Source: Neptunomonas japonica JAMM 1380 (lineage in GTDB: Bacteria > Pseudomonadota > Gammaproteobacteria > Pseudomonadales > Balneatricaceae). From it: 64,000 nucleotides of DNA. Both the position numbers and the translations under genes were made by a program. Positions within the stretch are counted from its first letter, which is position 1, and every line of letters begins with the position of its first letter. Shown in pieces: positions 8,487 through 18,906 of the stretch. The notes under the pieces were generated by a model. The model saw only the letters and a program-made list of their open reading frames with translations. It was not told the DNA's origin and searched no databases. The stretch is taken from positions 1,364,001-1,428,000 of the forward strand of contig NZ_AP014546.1 in the NCBI RefSeq assembly GCF_016592555.1, read 5' to 3'.

Positions 8487-9983
8487 ATGACCGTACGTAC
8501 TCGCGTTGCGCCTTCTCCAACAGGCGATCCGCATGTAGGCACCGCCTATATTGCACTTTTTAATCTGGCGTTTGCTCGCCAGCACGGTGGGCAGTTTATC
8601 TTACGTATAGAAGACACCGACCAAACGCGCAGTACGGGCGAATCGGAACAGAAGATCTTAGACTCACTTCGCTGGTTAGGTCTTGAGTGGGATGAAGGCC
8701 CAGATGTAGGTGGCCCACATGGCCCTTACCGCCAGAGTGAGCGTAAAGGTATGTATGCCCAGTATGCACACGACCTCGTAGAAAAAGGCCATGCATTTCA
8801 TTGCTACCGTACCTCAGAAGAGTTGGACGAGCTACGTACGGCTCGCCGTGCTGCGGGTGGACACACTGCATTAAAACAAAGTGACTTAGCCTTACCTGCT
8901 GATGAAGTAGAAAAGCGCAGAGCTGCGGGTGCACCGTTCGTTATTCGTATGGTTGTGCCTGAAGGCGAGGGTGTTTGTGTAGTAGATGACTTGCTGCGTG
9001 GCACGATCGAATTGGAATGGGGAATGGTCGATGCACAGATCCTGCTAAAATCTGATGGCATGCCGACTTACCATTTAGCGAACGTTGTTGATGATCATCT
9101 TATGGAGATCACTCACGTGATCCGCGGTGAAGAGTGGATTAACTCGGCACCTAAGCACAAATTGCTGTATCAGTACTTTGGCTGGGAAATGCCGGTTCTG
9201 TGCCATATGCCATTACTGCGTAACCCAGATAAGTCCAAACTGTCTAAGCGTAAAAACCCAACCAGTATTTTGTATTACCAGCGTATGGGTTATATGGCTG
9301 AAGCACTACTTAACTACTTGGGCCGTATGGGTTGGTCGATGCCGGATGAAAGCGAAAAATTCAGCCGTGAAGAGATGTTCTCTAACTTCGACATTACGCG
9401 TGTCTCTTTAGGTGGGCCGGTTTTTGATCAAGAAAAACTCAGCTGGCTTAACGGTGTATGGCTACGTGAAGACCTAAACCCTGAGCAGTTTGCAGCTAAG
9501 TATCAGGAGTGGGCACTAAATCCACAGTACTTGATGCAGATTTTGCCGCTTATCCAACAGCGCGTAGAAAAGTTCTCTGATGTAGCACCGCTAGCGGGCT
9601 TCTTCCTATCGGGCATGTTACCGATTAAAGAATCTGACTTTGAACACAAAAGCGTGACATTGGACGATGCTAAACGCATTTTGCAATTTAGTGTTTGGTT
9701 CTTGGATACCGAAAGCAACTGGGATAAAGACCACCTGTTCGCACAGCTAAAGCAGCTAGCAGAGCAGATGGGTTACAAGCTACGTGACTTCTTGTTCCCG
9801 TTGTTTATCGCTATTGCGGGTACTAACCAAACGGTTTCTGTTATGGACTCTATGTCGATTCTTGGCCCTGATATGAGCCGTGCGCGTTTGCGCCATGCGG
9901 TTAACCTATTGGGTGGCCCATCGAAGAAAGAAGCAAAACGTTGGGAAAAAGAGTTTAGAGAAGTTGTTGCAGGCATCGAGTAG
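8487..9983 (+). CDS. gltX: Glutamyl-tRNA synthetase
   Basis: Charges tRNA-Glu in the cytoplasm (class I synthetase). The HIGH-type motif is in [12 protein letters not shown] near the N-terminus and the KMSKS-type motif in KSKLSKRKN near residue 257. The 498 residues match the family. An upstream in-frame ATG at 8376 would add 37 non-homologous residues that run over the promoter. The ATG at 8487 ([13 protein letters not shown]) has AGGA six bases upstream and is chosen. Transcribed divergently from nasT. Confidence 0.96.
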   Translation: MTVRTRVAPSPTGDPHVGTAYIALFNLAFARQHGGQFILRIEDTDQTRSTGESEQKILDSLRWLGLEWDEGPDVGGPHGPYRQSERKGMYAQYAHDLVEKGHAFHCYRTSEELDELRTARRAAGGHTALKQSDLALPADEVEKRRAAGAPFVIRMVVPEGEGVCVVDDLLRGTIELEWGMVDAQILLKSDGMPTYHLANVVDDHLMEITHVIRGEEWINSAPKHKLLYQYFGWEMPVLCHMPLLRNPDKSKLSKRKNPTSILYYQRMGYMAEALLNYLGRMGWSMPDESEKFSREEMFSNFDITRVSLGGPVFDQEKLSWLNGVWLREDLNPEQFAAKYQEWALNPQYLMQILPLIQQRVEKFSDVAPLAGFFLSGMLPIKESDFEHKSVTLDDAKRILQFSVWFLDTESNWDKDHLFAQLKQLAEQMGYKLRDFLFPLFIAIAGTNQTVSVMDSMSILGPDMSRARLRHAVNLLGGPSKKEAKRWEKEFREVVAGIE

Positions 9984-10000
9984 CTAGCTATAGATAAATC

Positions 10001-10027
10001 AAAGGCCTGCCATTGCAGGCCTTTTTT
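10001..10027 (+). terminator. gltX terminator
   Basis: AAGGCCTGC-CATT-GCAGGCCTT followed by T6: a compact GC-rich stem and U tract 18 bp after the gltX stop. Confidence 0.9.
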
Positions 10028-10110
10028 ATGTCTGTTTGGTTAAACCTTACACAAGAGCCGTTGATGTGCTTGGCTGTGGTTTTATTACAATAAATCTTAG
10101 GTGTGTATGG

Positions 10111-10695
10111 CTAGTTACTAGTAAATAAAAAGATGAGAACAGATGTTGTTATAGCGATAAATAAGGTTTGCACACCACTGCGTAACCACGATGTACCTGC
10201 TATTCGGCCCAAAAAAACACCCAGTAAAAAAACAATAATTAAGGCTAAAATAATGGCTAGAAAAAGAGGCGAAATTGGTAATACAACTCCTGCATGAGTT
10301 AATAGTAGAGGGCTAAGAATCACTAATGAAATAAGTAGAGGGGCCGAACCATTCACTAAGGCAATCATGATAGGCACCCAGCGGGCTGCTTCAGAATGTG
10401 CCGATTCATGTAAATCCTCCAGCATAGCCTCTTCCAGCTTAAGAAGAGCACGCCGCCTTTCGGCCAGCTCACTAATATAGGCGCTGCTTACGCCGCTCAC
10501 ACCTAACGCGATGGAAGCACCTAAACAAGCGTTAATGGTAATGCTTAGTGGGGTAGACGCACTGAACTGGAAACCAAGAATCATCCCGAGCATCGTTAAC
10601 GCACCGTCAAAACCATTCACGACAAAATATCGCCGTGCAATTCCTTGAGAGCGCGTGATGTTTAACAGAAATTCAGCTCTTGTGAAAATATTCAT
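10111..10695 (-). CDS. VIT1/CCC1-like (TIGR00267-type) integral membrane protein
   Basis: 194 residues with about five hydrophobic segments and the VIT/CCC1-like opening FVVNGFDGALTMLGMILG. A charged stretch follows (SELAERRRALLKLEEAMLE) in the place where these proteins have a cytoplasmic metal-binding helix. VIT/CCC1 relatives move Fe2+/Mn2+; the substrate here is unproven. It starts 5 bp after the DUF211 gene with no clear ribosome site of its own, which suggests translational coupling. Confidence 0.7.
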   Translation of the reverse strand: MNIFTRAEFLLNITRSQGIARRYFVVNGFDGALTMLGMILGFQFSASTPLSITINACLGASIALGVSGVSSAYISELAERRRALLKLEEAMLEDLHESAHSEAARWVPIMIALVNGSAPLLISLVILSPLLLTHAGVVLPISPLFLAIILALIIVFLLGVFLGRIAGTSWLRSGVQTLFIAITTSVLIFLFTSN

Positions 10696-10700
10696 AAGCG

Positions 10701-10967
10701 TCAGCTGTTTGGCTCGTTTTTAACTTCTACCTCATCAATGCTATGCAGGGCGCAACCCATTTTATTAATCACATCTTGCAGAAGATCAAAATCAATCAGT
10801 GTTGCTTCAACCGATACTTCCAGTGATTCAGTTTTTTCATCGACAGCGATAACCGTTACTTTAACTGTGCTGCCTTTAATAACAGCGCTTAATGCTTGGC
10901 AAAACTCAAGCGCGTTAGGGTGATGAGGCTTTAAAACATCAAGTACTACTCTTTTAACCGCGATCAT
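10701..10967 (-). CDS. DUF211 domain protein
   Basis: 88-residue small cytoplasmic protein with the DUF211 hallmarks: opening KRVVLDVLKPHHPN, a central VTVIAVDEKTESLEVSVE strand pair and closing GCALHSIDEVEV. DUF211 is best known from archaea; it has a ferredoxin-like fold and no assigned function. AGAGGG lies upstream of the ATG at 10967. Its tight pairing with a VIT-like membrane protein suggests a regulatory or metal-sensing subunit, which is inference. Confidence 0.8.
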   Translation of the reverse strand: MIAVKRVVLDVLKPHHPNALEFCQALSAVIKGSTVKVTVIAVDEKTESLEVSVEATLIDFDLLQDVINKMGCALHSIDEVEVKNEPNS

Positions 10968-11268
10968 AAAGAGGCCCTCTGTCTGTTCTTTTTATCGGTG
11001 TATTAACTCATCTTGCCTAAAAGTGGCGCATAGGTCACTGCCTTACATCATAACTTGGTGATATGCAGGCCGAAGCAGAAAGAGGTAAAAGCGATGGGTT
11101 CTAGGTGAGTATCGTTAGTGTCTTGATGTTATATTTTGATGGTAAGCCTCGCAATAGATTGAATCGCTTAGACAAAGTCTAAAAATGTGTTTGACATTAA
11201 TGTGAAATATGGGATGATACGCGTCGTTTCAAAGCGCACTTATTTCTTCCCCCAAGTGTGTTAAAGAT
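10968..11268. other. Intergenic region between DUF211 gene and tRNA-Ala
   Basis: Holds the divergent promoters. Besides the tRNA promoter, the only structure seen is a 6-bp hairpin TTAGAC-AAA-GTCTAA at 11168-11182 just upstream of the tRNA -35. No ORF is supported. Confidence 0.5.
11191..11218 (+). promoter_or_regulatory. tRNA-Ala promoter
   Basis: A perfect TTGACA (11191-11196), 16-bp spacer and GATGAT (-10, 4/6) followed by a GC-rich discriminator (ACGCGTCG), typical of stringently controlled stable-RNA promoters. Confidence 0.7.
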
Positions 11269-11344
11269 GGGGCCTTAGCTCAGCTGGGAGAGCGGTTCGC
11301 TGGCAGCGAACAGGTCAGCGGTTCGATCCCGCTAGGCTCCACCA
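11269..11344 (+). tRNA. tRNA-Ala (anticodon GGC)
   Basis: 76 nt including encoded CCA. Acceptor stem GGGGCCT/AGGCTCC contains the G3:U70 pair that identifies alanine tRNAs. D arm GCTC/GAGC, anticodon arm GTTCG-CTGGCAG-CGAAC with anticodon GGC, and T arm AGCGG-TTCGATC-CCGCT are all intact. Confidence 0.97.
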
Positions 11345-11497
11345 TCTAAAACAGCCTTCTTGCGACCCTCGAGTATTTACACTAGCGTTCTCTCGTTTTG
11401 TGCTACATCTGTTAAATCTAGGTTGTAATGAACGGAAAAATTCCGAACTATGCTTTTTCAAATAGCCTGCTGCGCTTTACCGGATTATCGTACTAGA

Positions 11498-11526
11498 GGG
11501 ACATAAGTAGTTGCTGGTCGTATAAT
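11498..11526 (+). promoter_or_regulatory. Probable promoter of the SelO gene
   Basis: GGGACA (4/6) with a 17-bp spacer to a perfect TATAAT at 11521-11526, 88 bp before the start codon. The untranslated leader also contains a 7-bp hairpin (GCGGGTA/TACCCGC, 11574-11597) ending just before the GAGG ribosome site. Confidence 0.55.
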
Positions 11527-11613
11527 CCAATAAATCTGCCCCTTTATTACCAGAATGCAATGATGTTGCAATAGCGGGTAGCAGCCTTTTTACCCGCGTT
11601 ATGAGGTGCCCTT

Positions 11614-13347
11614 ATGAAAAAGTCTTTGCCCCAGGAAACTTCGCCAACTATCGAGACGCTTGACGACCTTTCAACATTGGTAAATTACTCGCTCATGGAT
11701 ACGCTTAACCCCGATCCTGATGCGAAAGAAAATGGCGTAGACCACGCGCCGCGACAGGTCTTTTCGGGTCATTATGTTCCCGTAAAACCTACACCGATTA
11801 AAGATCCAGAGTACGTCACTCACAGCAAAGATTTCTTTCGCGAACTTGGGTTTGCCGACAGTATTGCACAGTCCGACGACTTTGTTAGGATGTTCTCTGG
11901 TGATATTTCACAGGTGCCTGCGCCGATGCGTAAGGTCGGTTGGGCTTGTGGTTATGCGCTTTCCATTTTCGGTACCGAATATTACCAGCAGTGTCCATTC
12001 CAAACCGGCAACGGATACGGTGACGGGCGTGCTGTTTCTGTACTTGAAGCCGTTATCAAGGGTAAACGTTGGGAGATGCAGCTCAAAGGAGGCGGCCGTA
12101 CACCATACTGCCGCGGAGGGGATGGCCGTGCTGTCCTGCGATCAAGTATCCGGGAGTTTCTGGCACAGGAATATATGCACGCACTTGGGGTGCCAACGTC
12201 ACGGTCTTTGAGTTTGTTCGTGTCTAAAACAGAGAAGGTTCAGCGGCCGTGGTACTCACCGGGTTCGCGCTTGCAAGATCCAGACAGAATGATATCTGAG
12301 CCTGTTGCTATCTCGACGCGTGTCGCGCCGTCGTTCATTCGGGTCGGGCAACTCGAACTTTTTGGTCGCCGTGCCCGTAAGCAAGAGCATCCAAAAGCGA
12401 TGGAGGAGCTCGAAAAGATTGTTTTGCACTTGGTCGATCGTGAGTACGCTAACGTTATTGATAATAAGCTACCCACCGCCGAAAAAGTGGTGTTGCTTGC
12501 GCGTGAGTTTCGTAGCCGCCTTACGTTGCTTGTTGCTAACTGGATTCGTGTTGGTTATTGCCAGGGCAACTTTAACGGTGATAATTGCGCCGCCGGAGGT
12601 TTTACTCTCGACTACGGCCCGTTCGGGTTTTGTGAAGAGTTCGACCCGCAATTTCAACCTTGGACGGGTGGCGGGCAACACTTCTCGTTTCTTAACCAGC
12701 CTATAGCTGCGGAACGTAACTTCCACATGTTTTGGGCAACACTACGGCCGTTGCTGGCATCGCAGACGGACTCTTTGCAACAGCTTGACGAGATTCGCAG
12801 TGGTTTTGCAGATGAGATGCAAATGGCAATGGAAGCCATGTGGGCTGCCAAGCTTGGGCTTGGGGCTTTTCATGCGGAGCTGTTCAGTGAACTCGAAACA
12901 CTTATGGTGCAAACGCCTGTTGATTACACCGTCTTCTTTCGCGAGCTATCGAATGTGCCTAACGACATTAGCCCACTGCAAAAAAGCTTCTATAAAGGAG
13001 CAGCGTATGAGGCCGACCCCGAAGGGATGGATAAACGCTGGTCAGAATGGCTGACACAATGGAAGTCGCTCATCACCAGCGGGCATTATGCTCAGTCCTG
13101 TTCCCGTGAAGAGCTCTCTAAACAGATGAAACTCGTTAACCCAAAATACAGTTTGCGAGAGTGGTTCGTTGTGCCCGCGTATCAGCAAGCAGCCGCAGGG
13201 AACTATTCCCTAGTGAGAGAACTGCAAGAAGTTATGACACAGCCATACGCTGAACAATCAAAAGAGGCGGAAGATAAATACTATCGACTGAGGCCGTCTG
13301 AGTTCAGCGAGCTAGGTGGCGTGTCGCATTATAGCTGTTCATCATGA
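11614..13347 (+). CDS. selO: Protein adenylyltransferase SelO family (YdiU)
   Basis: 577-residue pseudokinase-fold protein that, in the studied homologues, transfers AMP to Ser/Thr/Tyr of redox-related proteins. Recognised from [20 protein letters not shown], the SSIREFL block, [11 protein letters not shown] and [20 protein letters not shown], with a C-terminal CSS as in bacterial YdiU (the position is selenocysteine in animals). It is about 100 residues longer than the E. coli protein. The ATG has GAGG upstream. Third positions look more GC-rich than in the neighbours, which may mean separate ancestry. Confidence 0.9.
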   Translation: MKKSLPQETSPTIETLDDLSTLVNYSLMDTLNPDPDAKENGVDHAPRQVFSGHYVPVKPTPIKDPEYVTHSKDFFRELGFADSIAQSDDFVRMFSGDISQVPAPMRKVGWACGYALSIFGTEYYQQCPFQTGNGYGDGRAVSVLEAVIKGKRWEMQLKGGGRTPYCRGGDGRAVLRSSIREFLAQEYMHALGVPTSRSLSLFVSKTEKVQRPWYSPGSRLQDPDRMISEPVAISTRVAPSFIRVGQLELFGRRARKQEHPKAMEELEKIVLHLVDREYANVIDNKLPTAEKVVLLAREFRSRLTLLVANWIRVGYCQGNFNGDNCAAGGFTLDYGPFGFCEEFDPQFQPWTGGGQHFSFLNQPIAAERNFHMFWATLRPLLASQTDSLQQLDEIRSGFADEMQMAMEAMWAAKLGLGAFHAELFSELETLMVQTPVDYTVFFRELSNVPNDISPLQKSFYKGAAYEADPEGMDKRWSEWLTQWKSLITSGHYAQSCSREELSKQMKLVNPKYSLREWFVVPAYQQAAAGNYSLVRELQEVMTQPYAEQSKEAEDKYYRLRPSEFSELGGVSHYSCSS

Positions 13348-13399
13348 GTTATCAGATTTTTAGGTAATACGCTAATAAATACAGACTGGAGTAAATAAA

Positions 13400-14290
13400 T
13401 TGAATCACATCACGTTGCTTGATGGGGGGATGGGACAAGAGCTTTTACGCAGAAGTGCGCGTGCAACGACACCTCTTTGGTCTGCCGATATTATGTTGCA
13501 TGAGCCAACTCTAGTTCGAGATTTACACCTTGATTTTATTAAGAGCGGGTCCCGAGTTATCACGCTTAATACCTATACTGCAACACCACCGCGCCTAGCA
13601 CGAGAAAATGAGCTTGCTCAATTAAAAAACCTTCACAGGTCTGCTATGGATGCAGCTTTAGGTGCGGTTGAACTAGCCGAATGTAATGATGTTGAAATTG
13701 CGGGGTGTTTACCGCCGCTAGTTGCAAGTTATCGCCCCGATGTATCCTTATCGTACGAGGATTCACTTGACGCTTATCGTCGCCTTGTTGAGTTGCAATC
13801 GCCTGCCAGTGACCTTTTCTTGTGTGAAACTATGGCTTCAATAAATGAGGCTCGCGCAGCCTGTACGGCGGCAATGGAAAGTGGCAAGCCCGCATGGGTA
13901 GCACTAACGGTTAGCGACTTCGAGCCGGGGCTGTTACGTAGTGGTGAGTCGCTAAATGAAGCACTGCAAGTACTCGAATCTCTAGGGGCTGAGGCAATCC
14001 TGTTAAATTGCAGCCACCCCGAGGCTATTAATGGTTGCTGGCCGCAGTTGCGTAGCGTGGGCAAGAAGATTGGTGCTTATGCCAATGGCTTTGTCTCGAT
14101 AGGGCCTCTGCTGCCGGGTGGTACTGTTGAGCAGCTAGAAGTGCGCCAAGATTTAAACCCAAAACAATACGCAGAATACGCCATGGGTTGGGCGAGAAAT
14201 GGGGCATCGATTATTGGTGGCTGCTGCGAGATTGGTCCAGCTCATATAAAAGCACTGCATGAAAGCTTGTGCAATGAAGGCTTTCTCTAA
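13400..14290 (+). CDS. Homocysteine S-methyltransferase family protein
   Basis: 296-residue barrel of the zinc-dependent homocysteine methyltransferase family (MmuM/BHMT type). The start is LLDGGMGQELLRR; the zinc cysteines lie in LLNCSHP (first) and GGCCEIGP (pair near the C-terminus). It would methylate homocysteine to methionine from S-methylmethionine or a betaine donor. A betaine role is tempting because glycine betaine catabolism lies 5 kb away, but the sequence does not decide the donor. The start is a TTG preceded by GGAG at good spacing. It lies 52 bp after selO on the same strand. Confidence 0.85.
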   Translation: MNHITLLDGGMGQELLRRSARATTPLWSADIMLHEPTLVRDLHLDFIKSGSRVITLNTYTATPPRLARENELAQLKNLHRSAMDAALGAVELAECNDVEIAGCLPPLVASYRPDVSLSYEDSLDAYRRLVELQSPASDLFLCETMASINEARAACTAAMESGKPAWVALTVSDFEPGLLRSGESLNEALQVLESLGAEAILLNCSHPEAINGCWPQLRSVGKKIGAYANGFVSIGPLLPGGTVEQLEVRQDLNPKQYAEYAMGWARNGASIIGGCCEIGPAHIKALHESLCNEGFL

Positions 14291-14427
14291 GCGCGCATTG
14301 TTTCACTGGAGCTTACAAGTTGCTGCTGGTGGTAACTTATTAAATTTTTAAGTGAATTATCAAGCTTGGTTACCATGGGCTTCCTTCTACCTCTTTTCAA
14401 AGTGCTCCCAAGCTATTGATATTGCAC

Positions 14428-14460
14428 CAAAGCCTGCTTCTTGCAGGCTTTGTCGTTTTC
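14428..14460 (+). terminator. Terminator after the homocysteine methyltransferase gene
   Basis: AAAGCCTGC-TTCTT-GCAGGCTTT followed by a T-rich tail (GTCGTTTTC). Confidence 0.7.
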
Positions 14461-14882
14461 TGTATCGAATGTTGTCTGTTTAGTCGCCTCCCCAATAATG
14501 TAATAGAGGCAACATAGTGCTTACACAGCTAAAAATTACACATGCGTGAGAGGTGTTTTTTAAGAGTACTGCTATACTTTTATTTATGAATTTCCCCTAC
14601 ATATAGTGAGGTATTTCTGATAGATGAGTTTACAAAAATTTATTCGGTGTACGTCATGTTGGGGCAAATTTTTAAGTGATGTGTGGAGTTAGTCAGTCAG
14701 CTTAATAGTACAAGTTGACGGCATATTGGGTGAGGTGTTTTACGAATAACGTTCAACTTAACTAATACTGTTTGGCTATTTTTCGGCTAGATTAAGTATT
14801 AAAAATGGCTATGTTTATAGCATGCTTTAAAAACTCATTATAAAAATAAATAAAGTTTATCCTCTGTGATTGAGATACCTAA
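14461..14882. other. Long AT-rich intergenic region upstream of the chemoreceptor
   Basis: About 420 bp without a supportable ORF. A 7-bp inverted repeat (AAGTTGA/TCAACTT, about 36 bp apart) lies near 14713-14760. No convincing sigma-70 promoter was picked; a TAAAGTTT at 14851 was considered as a sigma-28 element and rejected. Confidence 0.4.
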
Positions 14883-16976
14883 ATGAAAATAAAAAATAGA
14901 ATTGCTTTAGCTACTGGTGCGTGTCTCGCCCTTTCTTCCATTATCCTATTAAGTGTGGTTGCTTGGAAAAACAATGAAGTAGAAGCTCAAACAGTATCTC
15001 TGGTTAGCCAAGAGCTAACAGAAAAAGCCCGTGAACATTTATCTACTTTGTCTGACGCTCAAGCGGGTAAAACTGCAGCTGAACTGAATAAGGCGCTCTA
15101 TGTTGCTAAGAGCATGGCAGACACTATGGGTAGTTTCATCAGCCAAAATGGGCGTGATACTCAGCGGCAACCTTTTTATGAATATACCAAAGATGTCCTT
15201 GAGCAAAACACGAACGTTATGGGGACCTATATTGCGTGGAAAAAAAATGCAGTAGATGGCAAAGATCAAGATTTTATCGGTAATAAGCATACTTTCGAAA
15301 ACGGACAATTTGCACCTTATTGGTTTCGTAACGGCGATGGCAGTTTGGGTTATCGACCGTTAAATCTTACAAAAGTGTATGAAAATATTGAAAAAGGAAG
15401 TACCGATTCTGCATGGTATACCTGCCCTTTGGATACCGCTAAAACCTGTTTGGCGGAACCTTATTCATGGGAAGCCGGGGGGCGTACTGTTGTCGGAACA
15501 TCGATTACTTTGCCCGTGTTAGTTGATGGCAAAGTTAAAGGTATGACAGGTATTGATATGGAACTAAGCTTCTTAAAGAAGTTGGTAAACGAAGCGGACC
15601 AGTCGCTTTACTCTGGCCAAGGGCAAGTTCTATTGATTAGTAATACTGGGCTTGTCGCAGCCGACTCAGATGGGCAGCAAGCTTTAGCCAAAACCTATCA
15701 AGGTGAGCTAAAAGAGCAGGTGTTAACTTTGGTTGCCAGTGGAGAGCAAAAAATACTACAAGCTGGTGGGCATTTATGGGTAGTTCAACCCATTAACCTT
15801 GATGGTGTGAATACTCCTTGGGCTGTAGTTATTAACTTAGATGAAACGGTCGTATTAGCGGGCGCAATCAAAACCCAACAATCTATGTCTAAGCAATTTA
15901 ATGAAAGCCTAGTGACATCTATCATCATCGGTTTAATTATCACTGGTTTAGGTATTATCTTGCTCACTATTATTGCTCAGAGCATCGCAGCCCCTATTCG
16001 TCGAGCCGCAGATATGATTAATCAGCTTGTCTCCCACGATGGCGATCTTACACAACGGTTGGCATTGCAAAGAGATGATGAAGTCGGTGACTTAGCTAAT
16101 GGTATTGACGCCTTTATCGAAAAAACCCATGTGATTGTCAAAGATATTGCAGCTGAGATGGTAAATGTTGAGCGCTCAACCTGTCGAGCTTCTGATATTT
16201 CTAATAACAGTGCTCTGGGTATTGAGAAGCAGAGAGCCGAAGTGGATCAGATTGCGGCAGCTATTACTGAGTTGGCTGCATCTGCTAGTGAGGTTGCGCA
16301 AATTGCTATAACCACCGCCGACTCATCCAGTGAAGCTAAAGGCTCTGTCGATAGCAGTGCCATGAATCTTGGAGAAAGTACCAATTCCATCCGTGAACTT
16401 TCGGAACAAATTAGTAATACAACTGAGCTGATGGATCTGCTTGCTCAAGACAGTAGCAATATCAGCCAAATTGTTGATGCTATTCAAGGCATCTCTGAAC
16501 AAACTAACTTATTGGCATTAAACGCTGCTATTGAAGCGGCCCGTGCAGGGGAGTCTGGCCGAGGCTTTTCCGTTGTGGCCGACGAAGTGCGTAATTTGGC
16601 ATCAAAAACACAGCAGTCGACAGGTGAGATCCAGACACTGATCGATAAGCTGCAGGGACGTGCTAAAAGTGCAGTGCATGCGATGCAAAAAGGAAATGAA
16701 CAATCCGCAAGTTGCTTAGTATTATCAGAAGAAGCCTCTCAACATTTACAGCATGTCGTTACGGCGATTTCAGAAATAGATAACATGACCACTCAAATGG
16801 CGAGTGTAGTTGAAGAGCAAAGAGCGGTTACAGAAGATATCACGCGCAATATTGTTAATATCAGTGACGAAACCAATTTAGTATCAGATGGTGTGGCTGA
16901 GGCTAATCAGGAAAGCCAGTCGTTGTTAAGCCTAGTGAAAAAGCTTGAGAATCAACTGGGGCGTTTCCGCTATTAA
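14883..16976 (+). CDS. Methyl-accepting chemotaxis protein with periplasmic Cache-type sensor
   Basis: 697-residue inner-membrane chemoreceptor. TM1 is at about 7-29, a large periplasmic region at about 35-340 has dCache character ([21 protein letters not shown]), and TM2 is at about 345-368. A HAMP domain follows, then the cytoplasmic coiled coil. The conserved hairpin tip reads [20 protein letters not shown] near residue 540. There is no C-terminal NWETF-type tether. The ligand is unknown; Cache domains often bind amino acids, amines or organic acids. It is monocistronic with a long upstream region and a weak ribosome site. Confidence 0.93.
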   Translation: MKIKNRIALATGACLALSSIILLSVVAWKNNEVEAQTVSLVSQELTEKAREHLSTLSDAQAGKTAAELNKALYVAKSMADTMGSFISQNGRDTQRQPFYEYTKDVLEQNTNVMGTYIAWKKNAVDGKDQDFIGNKHTFENGQFAPYWFRNGDGSLGYRPLNLTKVYENIEKGSTDSAWYTCPLDTAKTCLAEPYSWEAGGRTVVGTSITLPVLVDGKVKGMTGIDMELSFLKKLVNEADQSLYSGQGQVLLISNTGLVAADSDGQQALAKTYQGELKEQVLTLVASGEQKILQAGGHLWVVQPINLDGVNTPWAVVINLDETVVLAGAIKTQQSMSKQFNESLVTSIIIGLIITGLGIILLTIIAQSIAAPIRRAADMINQLVSHDGDLTQRLALQRDDEVGDLANGIDAFIEKTHVIVKDIAAEMVNVERSTCRASDISNNSALGIEKQRAEVDQIAAAITELAASASEVAQIAITTADSSSEAKGSVDSSAMNLGESTNSIRELSEQISNTTELMDLLAQDSSNISQIVDAIQGISEQTNLLALNAAIEAARAGESGRGFSVVADEVRNLASKTQQSTGEIQTLIDKLQGRAKSAVHAMQKGNEQSASCLVLSEEASQHLQHVVTAISEIDNMTTQMASVVEEQRAVTEDITRNIVNISDETNLVSDGVAEANQESQSLLSLVKKLENQLGRFRY

Positions 16977-17291
16977 TTGCTTGAGTTGAGCATCTTTACT
17001 GAATTGATGTAGCGCTTTTTCAATATACACATTAAACATTTTCCGTCCATTGAGGCGGGAAATGTTTTATTGTTTCTACATATGAGGCAACAGTGCCCAT
17101 TTGTTGAGAACGGCCACAGCGAGTTGTTTATCAGTTTTAAGCGTACGTGCTTTAAATCAGCACAGTGAGTTACTTTTTTATATGATTATCTAAAGCAAGT
17201 TTCGGGTCGATTCTTTCATCCTTGGATCTTATTCTCTACTCTATATTCTATTGATAAATGCGTAGTGTGTTAATTGGAGAAGCGATGCGTC
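16977..17291. other. Intergenic region between chemoreceptor and Ada-like gene
   Basis: Contains the chemoreceptor terminator (17034-17075) and, nearer the Ada-like gene, AAAGCAAG at about 17193, similar to the AAAGC-type Ada boxes of E. coli. A TATATT (17242-17247) could be a -10. No ORF is supported. Confidence 0.35.
17034..17075 (+). terminator. Chemoreceptor terminator
   Basis: AAACATTTTCCG pairs with CGGGAAATGTTT (12 bp, one mismatch) followed by TATTGTTTCT. Confidence 0.75.
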
Positions 17292-18137
17292 ATGATTGAT
17301 CAAGACAACATGAATTACACTCGCATTGCTGAGGCAATCGCATACATAAAAGATAACTTTAAAGAGCAACCTTCTTTGAATGAAATTGCAGCGGCGGTTA
17401 ATCTCAGCCCGTTTCATTTTCAGCGGCTATTTTCTGATTGGGCTGGTGTGAGTCCTAAAAAGTTCATGCAATATATCAGTATTGAACATGCGAAGGGGCT
17501 ACTTAAAGATCAGCGTTTGAGTTTGCTTGATACAGCTTATGAAACAGGGCTTTCAGGCACTAGTCGTTTGCATGACTTGTTCATCAATATCGAAGGAATG
17601 ACACCAGGAGAGTTCAAAAAAGGAGGCGAAGCTCTACAGGTAAGCTACAACTTTGCGCAGACGCCTTTTGGTCAAGTTATCGTAGCATCCACAGAGAAAG
17701 GGGTTTGCCATATGGCTTTTGAAGAAAACGCCGAACAAGCCTTAACGACGCTTAAGCAACGCTTCCCTTGTGCCATCTATCATCAAAGCACTGATAAATT
17801 CCAACAGAGTGCGTTGTTAATTTTCCAAAAGGATTGGCAGCAATTAGATAAAGTTAAGCTTCATCTTCATGGCACTGCATTTCAATTAAAAGTGTGGGAT
17901 AGCTTACTTAAAATACCCAAAGGCCAGCTTGCTAGCTACGGCGATATTGCAACGGCCATTGGTAACCCTAAAGCTTCACGTGCTGTTGGTACGGCTATTG
18001 GCAGTAATCCGGTAGCGTTTCTTATCCCTTGCCATCGCGTTATTCAAGCCAGTGGTAATCTTGGTGGTTATATGTGGGGAGCTACCCGAAAATCTGCCAT
18101 TATTGGTTGGGAAGCATCACAAAAAGCGGTTTTATAG
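17292..18137 (+). CDS. Ada-like AraC regulator / methylated-DNA-protein cysteine methyltransferase
   Basis: 281 residues. An AraC-type HTH (about 5-105; LNEIAAAVNLSPFHFQRLF) is fused to an O6-alkylguanine-DNA alkyltransferase with the suicide-cysteine motif IPCHRVI and the preceding ASYGDIA and SRAVGTAIG blocks. It lacks the N-terminal Zn/methylphosphotriester domain of E. coli Ada, so it cannot be switched on by that cysteine. A TTG six codons earlier (17274) is possible but overlaps the GGAG that serves the ATG. alkB follows after 34 bp, as in ada-alkB operons. Confidence 0.9.
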   Translation: MIDQDNMNYTRIAEAIAYIKDNFKEQPSLNEIAAAVNLSPFHFQRLFSDWAGVSPKKFMQYISIEHAKGLLKDQRLSLLDTAYETGLSGTSRLHDLFINIEGMTPGEFKKGGEALQVSYNFAQTPFGQVIVASTEKGVCHMAFEENAEQALTTLKQRFPCAIYHQSTDKFQQSALLIFQKDWQQLDKVKLHLHGTAFQLKVWDSLLKIPKGQLASYGDIATAIGNPKASRAVGTAIGSNPVAFLIPCHRVIQASGNLGGYMWGATRKSAIIGWEASQKAVL

Positions 18138-18171
18138 TTATCTTTAATCGTATGAGAAGTGAATACTAAAC

Positions 18172-18783
18172 ATGGACCTTTTCGAGCAAATAGAGGGCAC
18201 GCCACACAACCTGCTTCCTTATGATGGCACCGTGCAATATTATGGTGCAGTGATGTCGTTATCTGAGGCTGACCATTACTATGAGGTATTACTTAGTACT
18301 ATTGAGTGGAAAAATGATGAGGCAGTCATTTTTGGTAAAAAGATTATTACCAAGCGTAAAGTTGCTTGGTATGGCGATATCCCTTTTCCCTATACCTATT
18401 CCAACACCACTAAAACGGCATTACCGTGGACAAAAGTGTTATTGGCACTTAAAGCATTAGTCGAAAAAGAAAGTGGCGAAACTTATAATTCTTGTTTACT
18501 TAACCTTTATCATGAGGGTAGCGAAGGTATGGCTTGGCACAGTGATGCAGAGCTCGACTTAAAGAAAAACGGTGCTATTGGTTCTTTGAGTTTTGGAGCG
18601 GTAAGAAAATTTTCTTTTAAACATAAAAAATCTAAAGAGAGTATCTCTCAAGTATTACAGCATGGAAGCTTGTTGATAATGAAAGATGAAACACAAACAC
18701 ACTGGTTGCATCGCCTCCCGCCCACTACATTGGTTTTTACACCACGCATTAACCTCACATTTCGGACCATTGAAGCGAGCTAA
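18172..18783 (+). CDS. alkB: Alpha-ketoglutarate-dependent DNA repair dioxygenase AlkB
   Basis: 203-residue Fe(II)/2-oxoglutarate dioxygenase that reverses N1-methyladenine and N3-methylcytosine lesions. The iron ligands are His and Asp in WHSDAEL and the His in THWLHRLP; the 2-oxoglutarate-binding RINLTFR is at the C-terminus. It is closer in size to short AlkB/ALKBH2-like forms than to E. coli AlkB (216). Second gene of an alkylation-repair operon. Confidence 0.92.
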   Translation: MDLFEQIEGTPHNLLPYDGTVQYYGAVMSLSEADHYYEVLLSTIEWKNDEAVIFGKKIITKRKVAWYGDIPFPYTYSNTTKTALPWTKVLLALKALVEKESGETYNSCLLNLYHEGSEGMAWHSDAELDLKKNGAIGSLSFGAVRKFSFKHKKSKESISQVLQHGSLLIMKDETQTHWLHRLPPTTLVFTPRINLTFRTIEAS

Positions 18784-18852
18784 GCGGCACCTGATGTTCG
18801 CCTTATAATTGCAAAGACCGATACGCGCTATAGACAAGATTAACGCTTAGTT

Positions 18853-18887
18853 AAACCTGATCTAGCACAGAGTGAGAGATCAGGTTT
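18853..18887. terminator. Hairpin between convergent alkB and gbcA
   Basis: AAACCTGATCT pairs perfectly with AGATCAGGTTT over a 13-nt loop; GCGTTTATAAAAT follows on the plus strand. Likely ends alkB transcripts; on the minus strand there is no T tract. Confidence 0.6.
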
Positions 18888-18906
18888 GCGTTTATAAAAT
18901 CAGTGC

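Noticed and set aside
8596..8934. 112-codon open frame antisense to gltX
   Set aside because: Shadow frame of a strongly conserved gene, with no ribosome site or recognisable domain.
14851..14878. TAAAGTTT followed by GATA, resembling a sigma-28 promoter before the chemoreceptor
   Set aside because: Spacing is one base too long and the start site would fall on the ATG at 14883.
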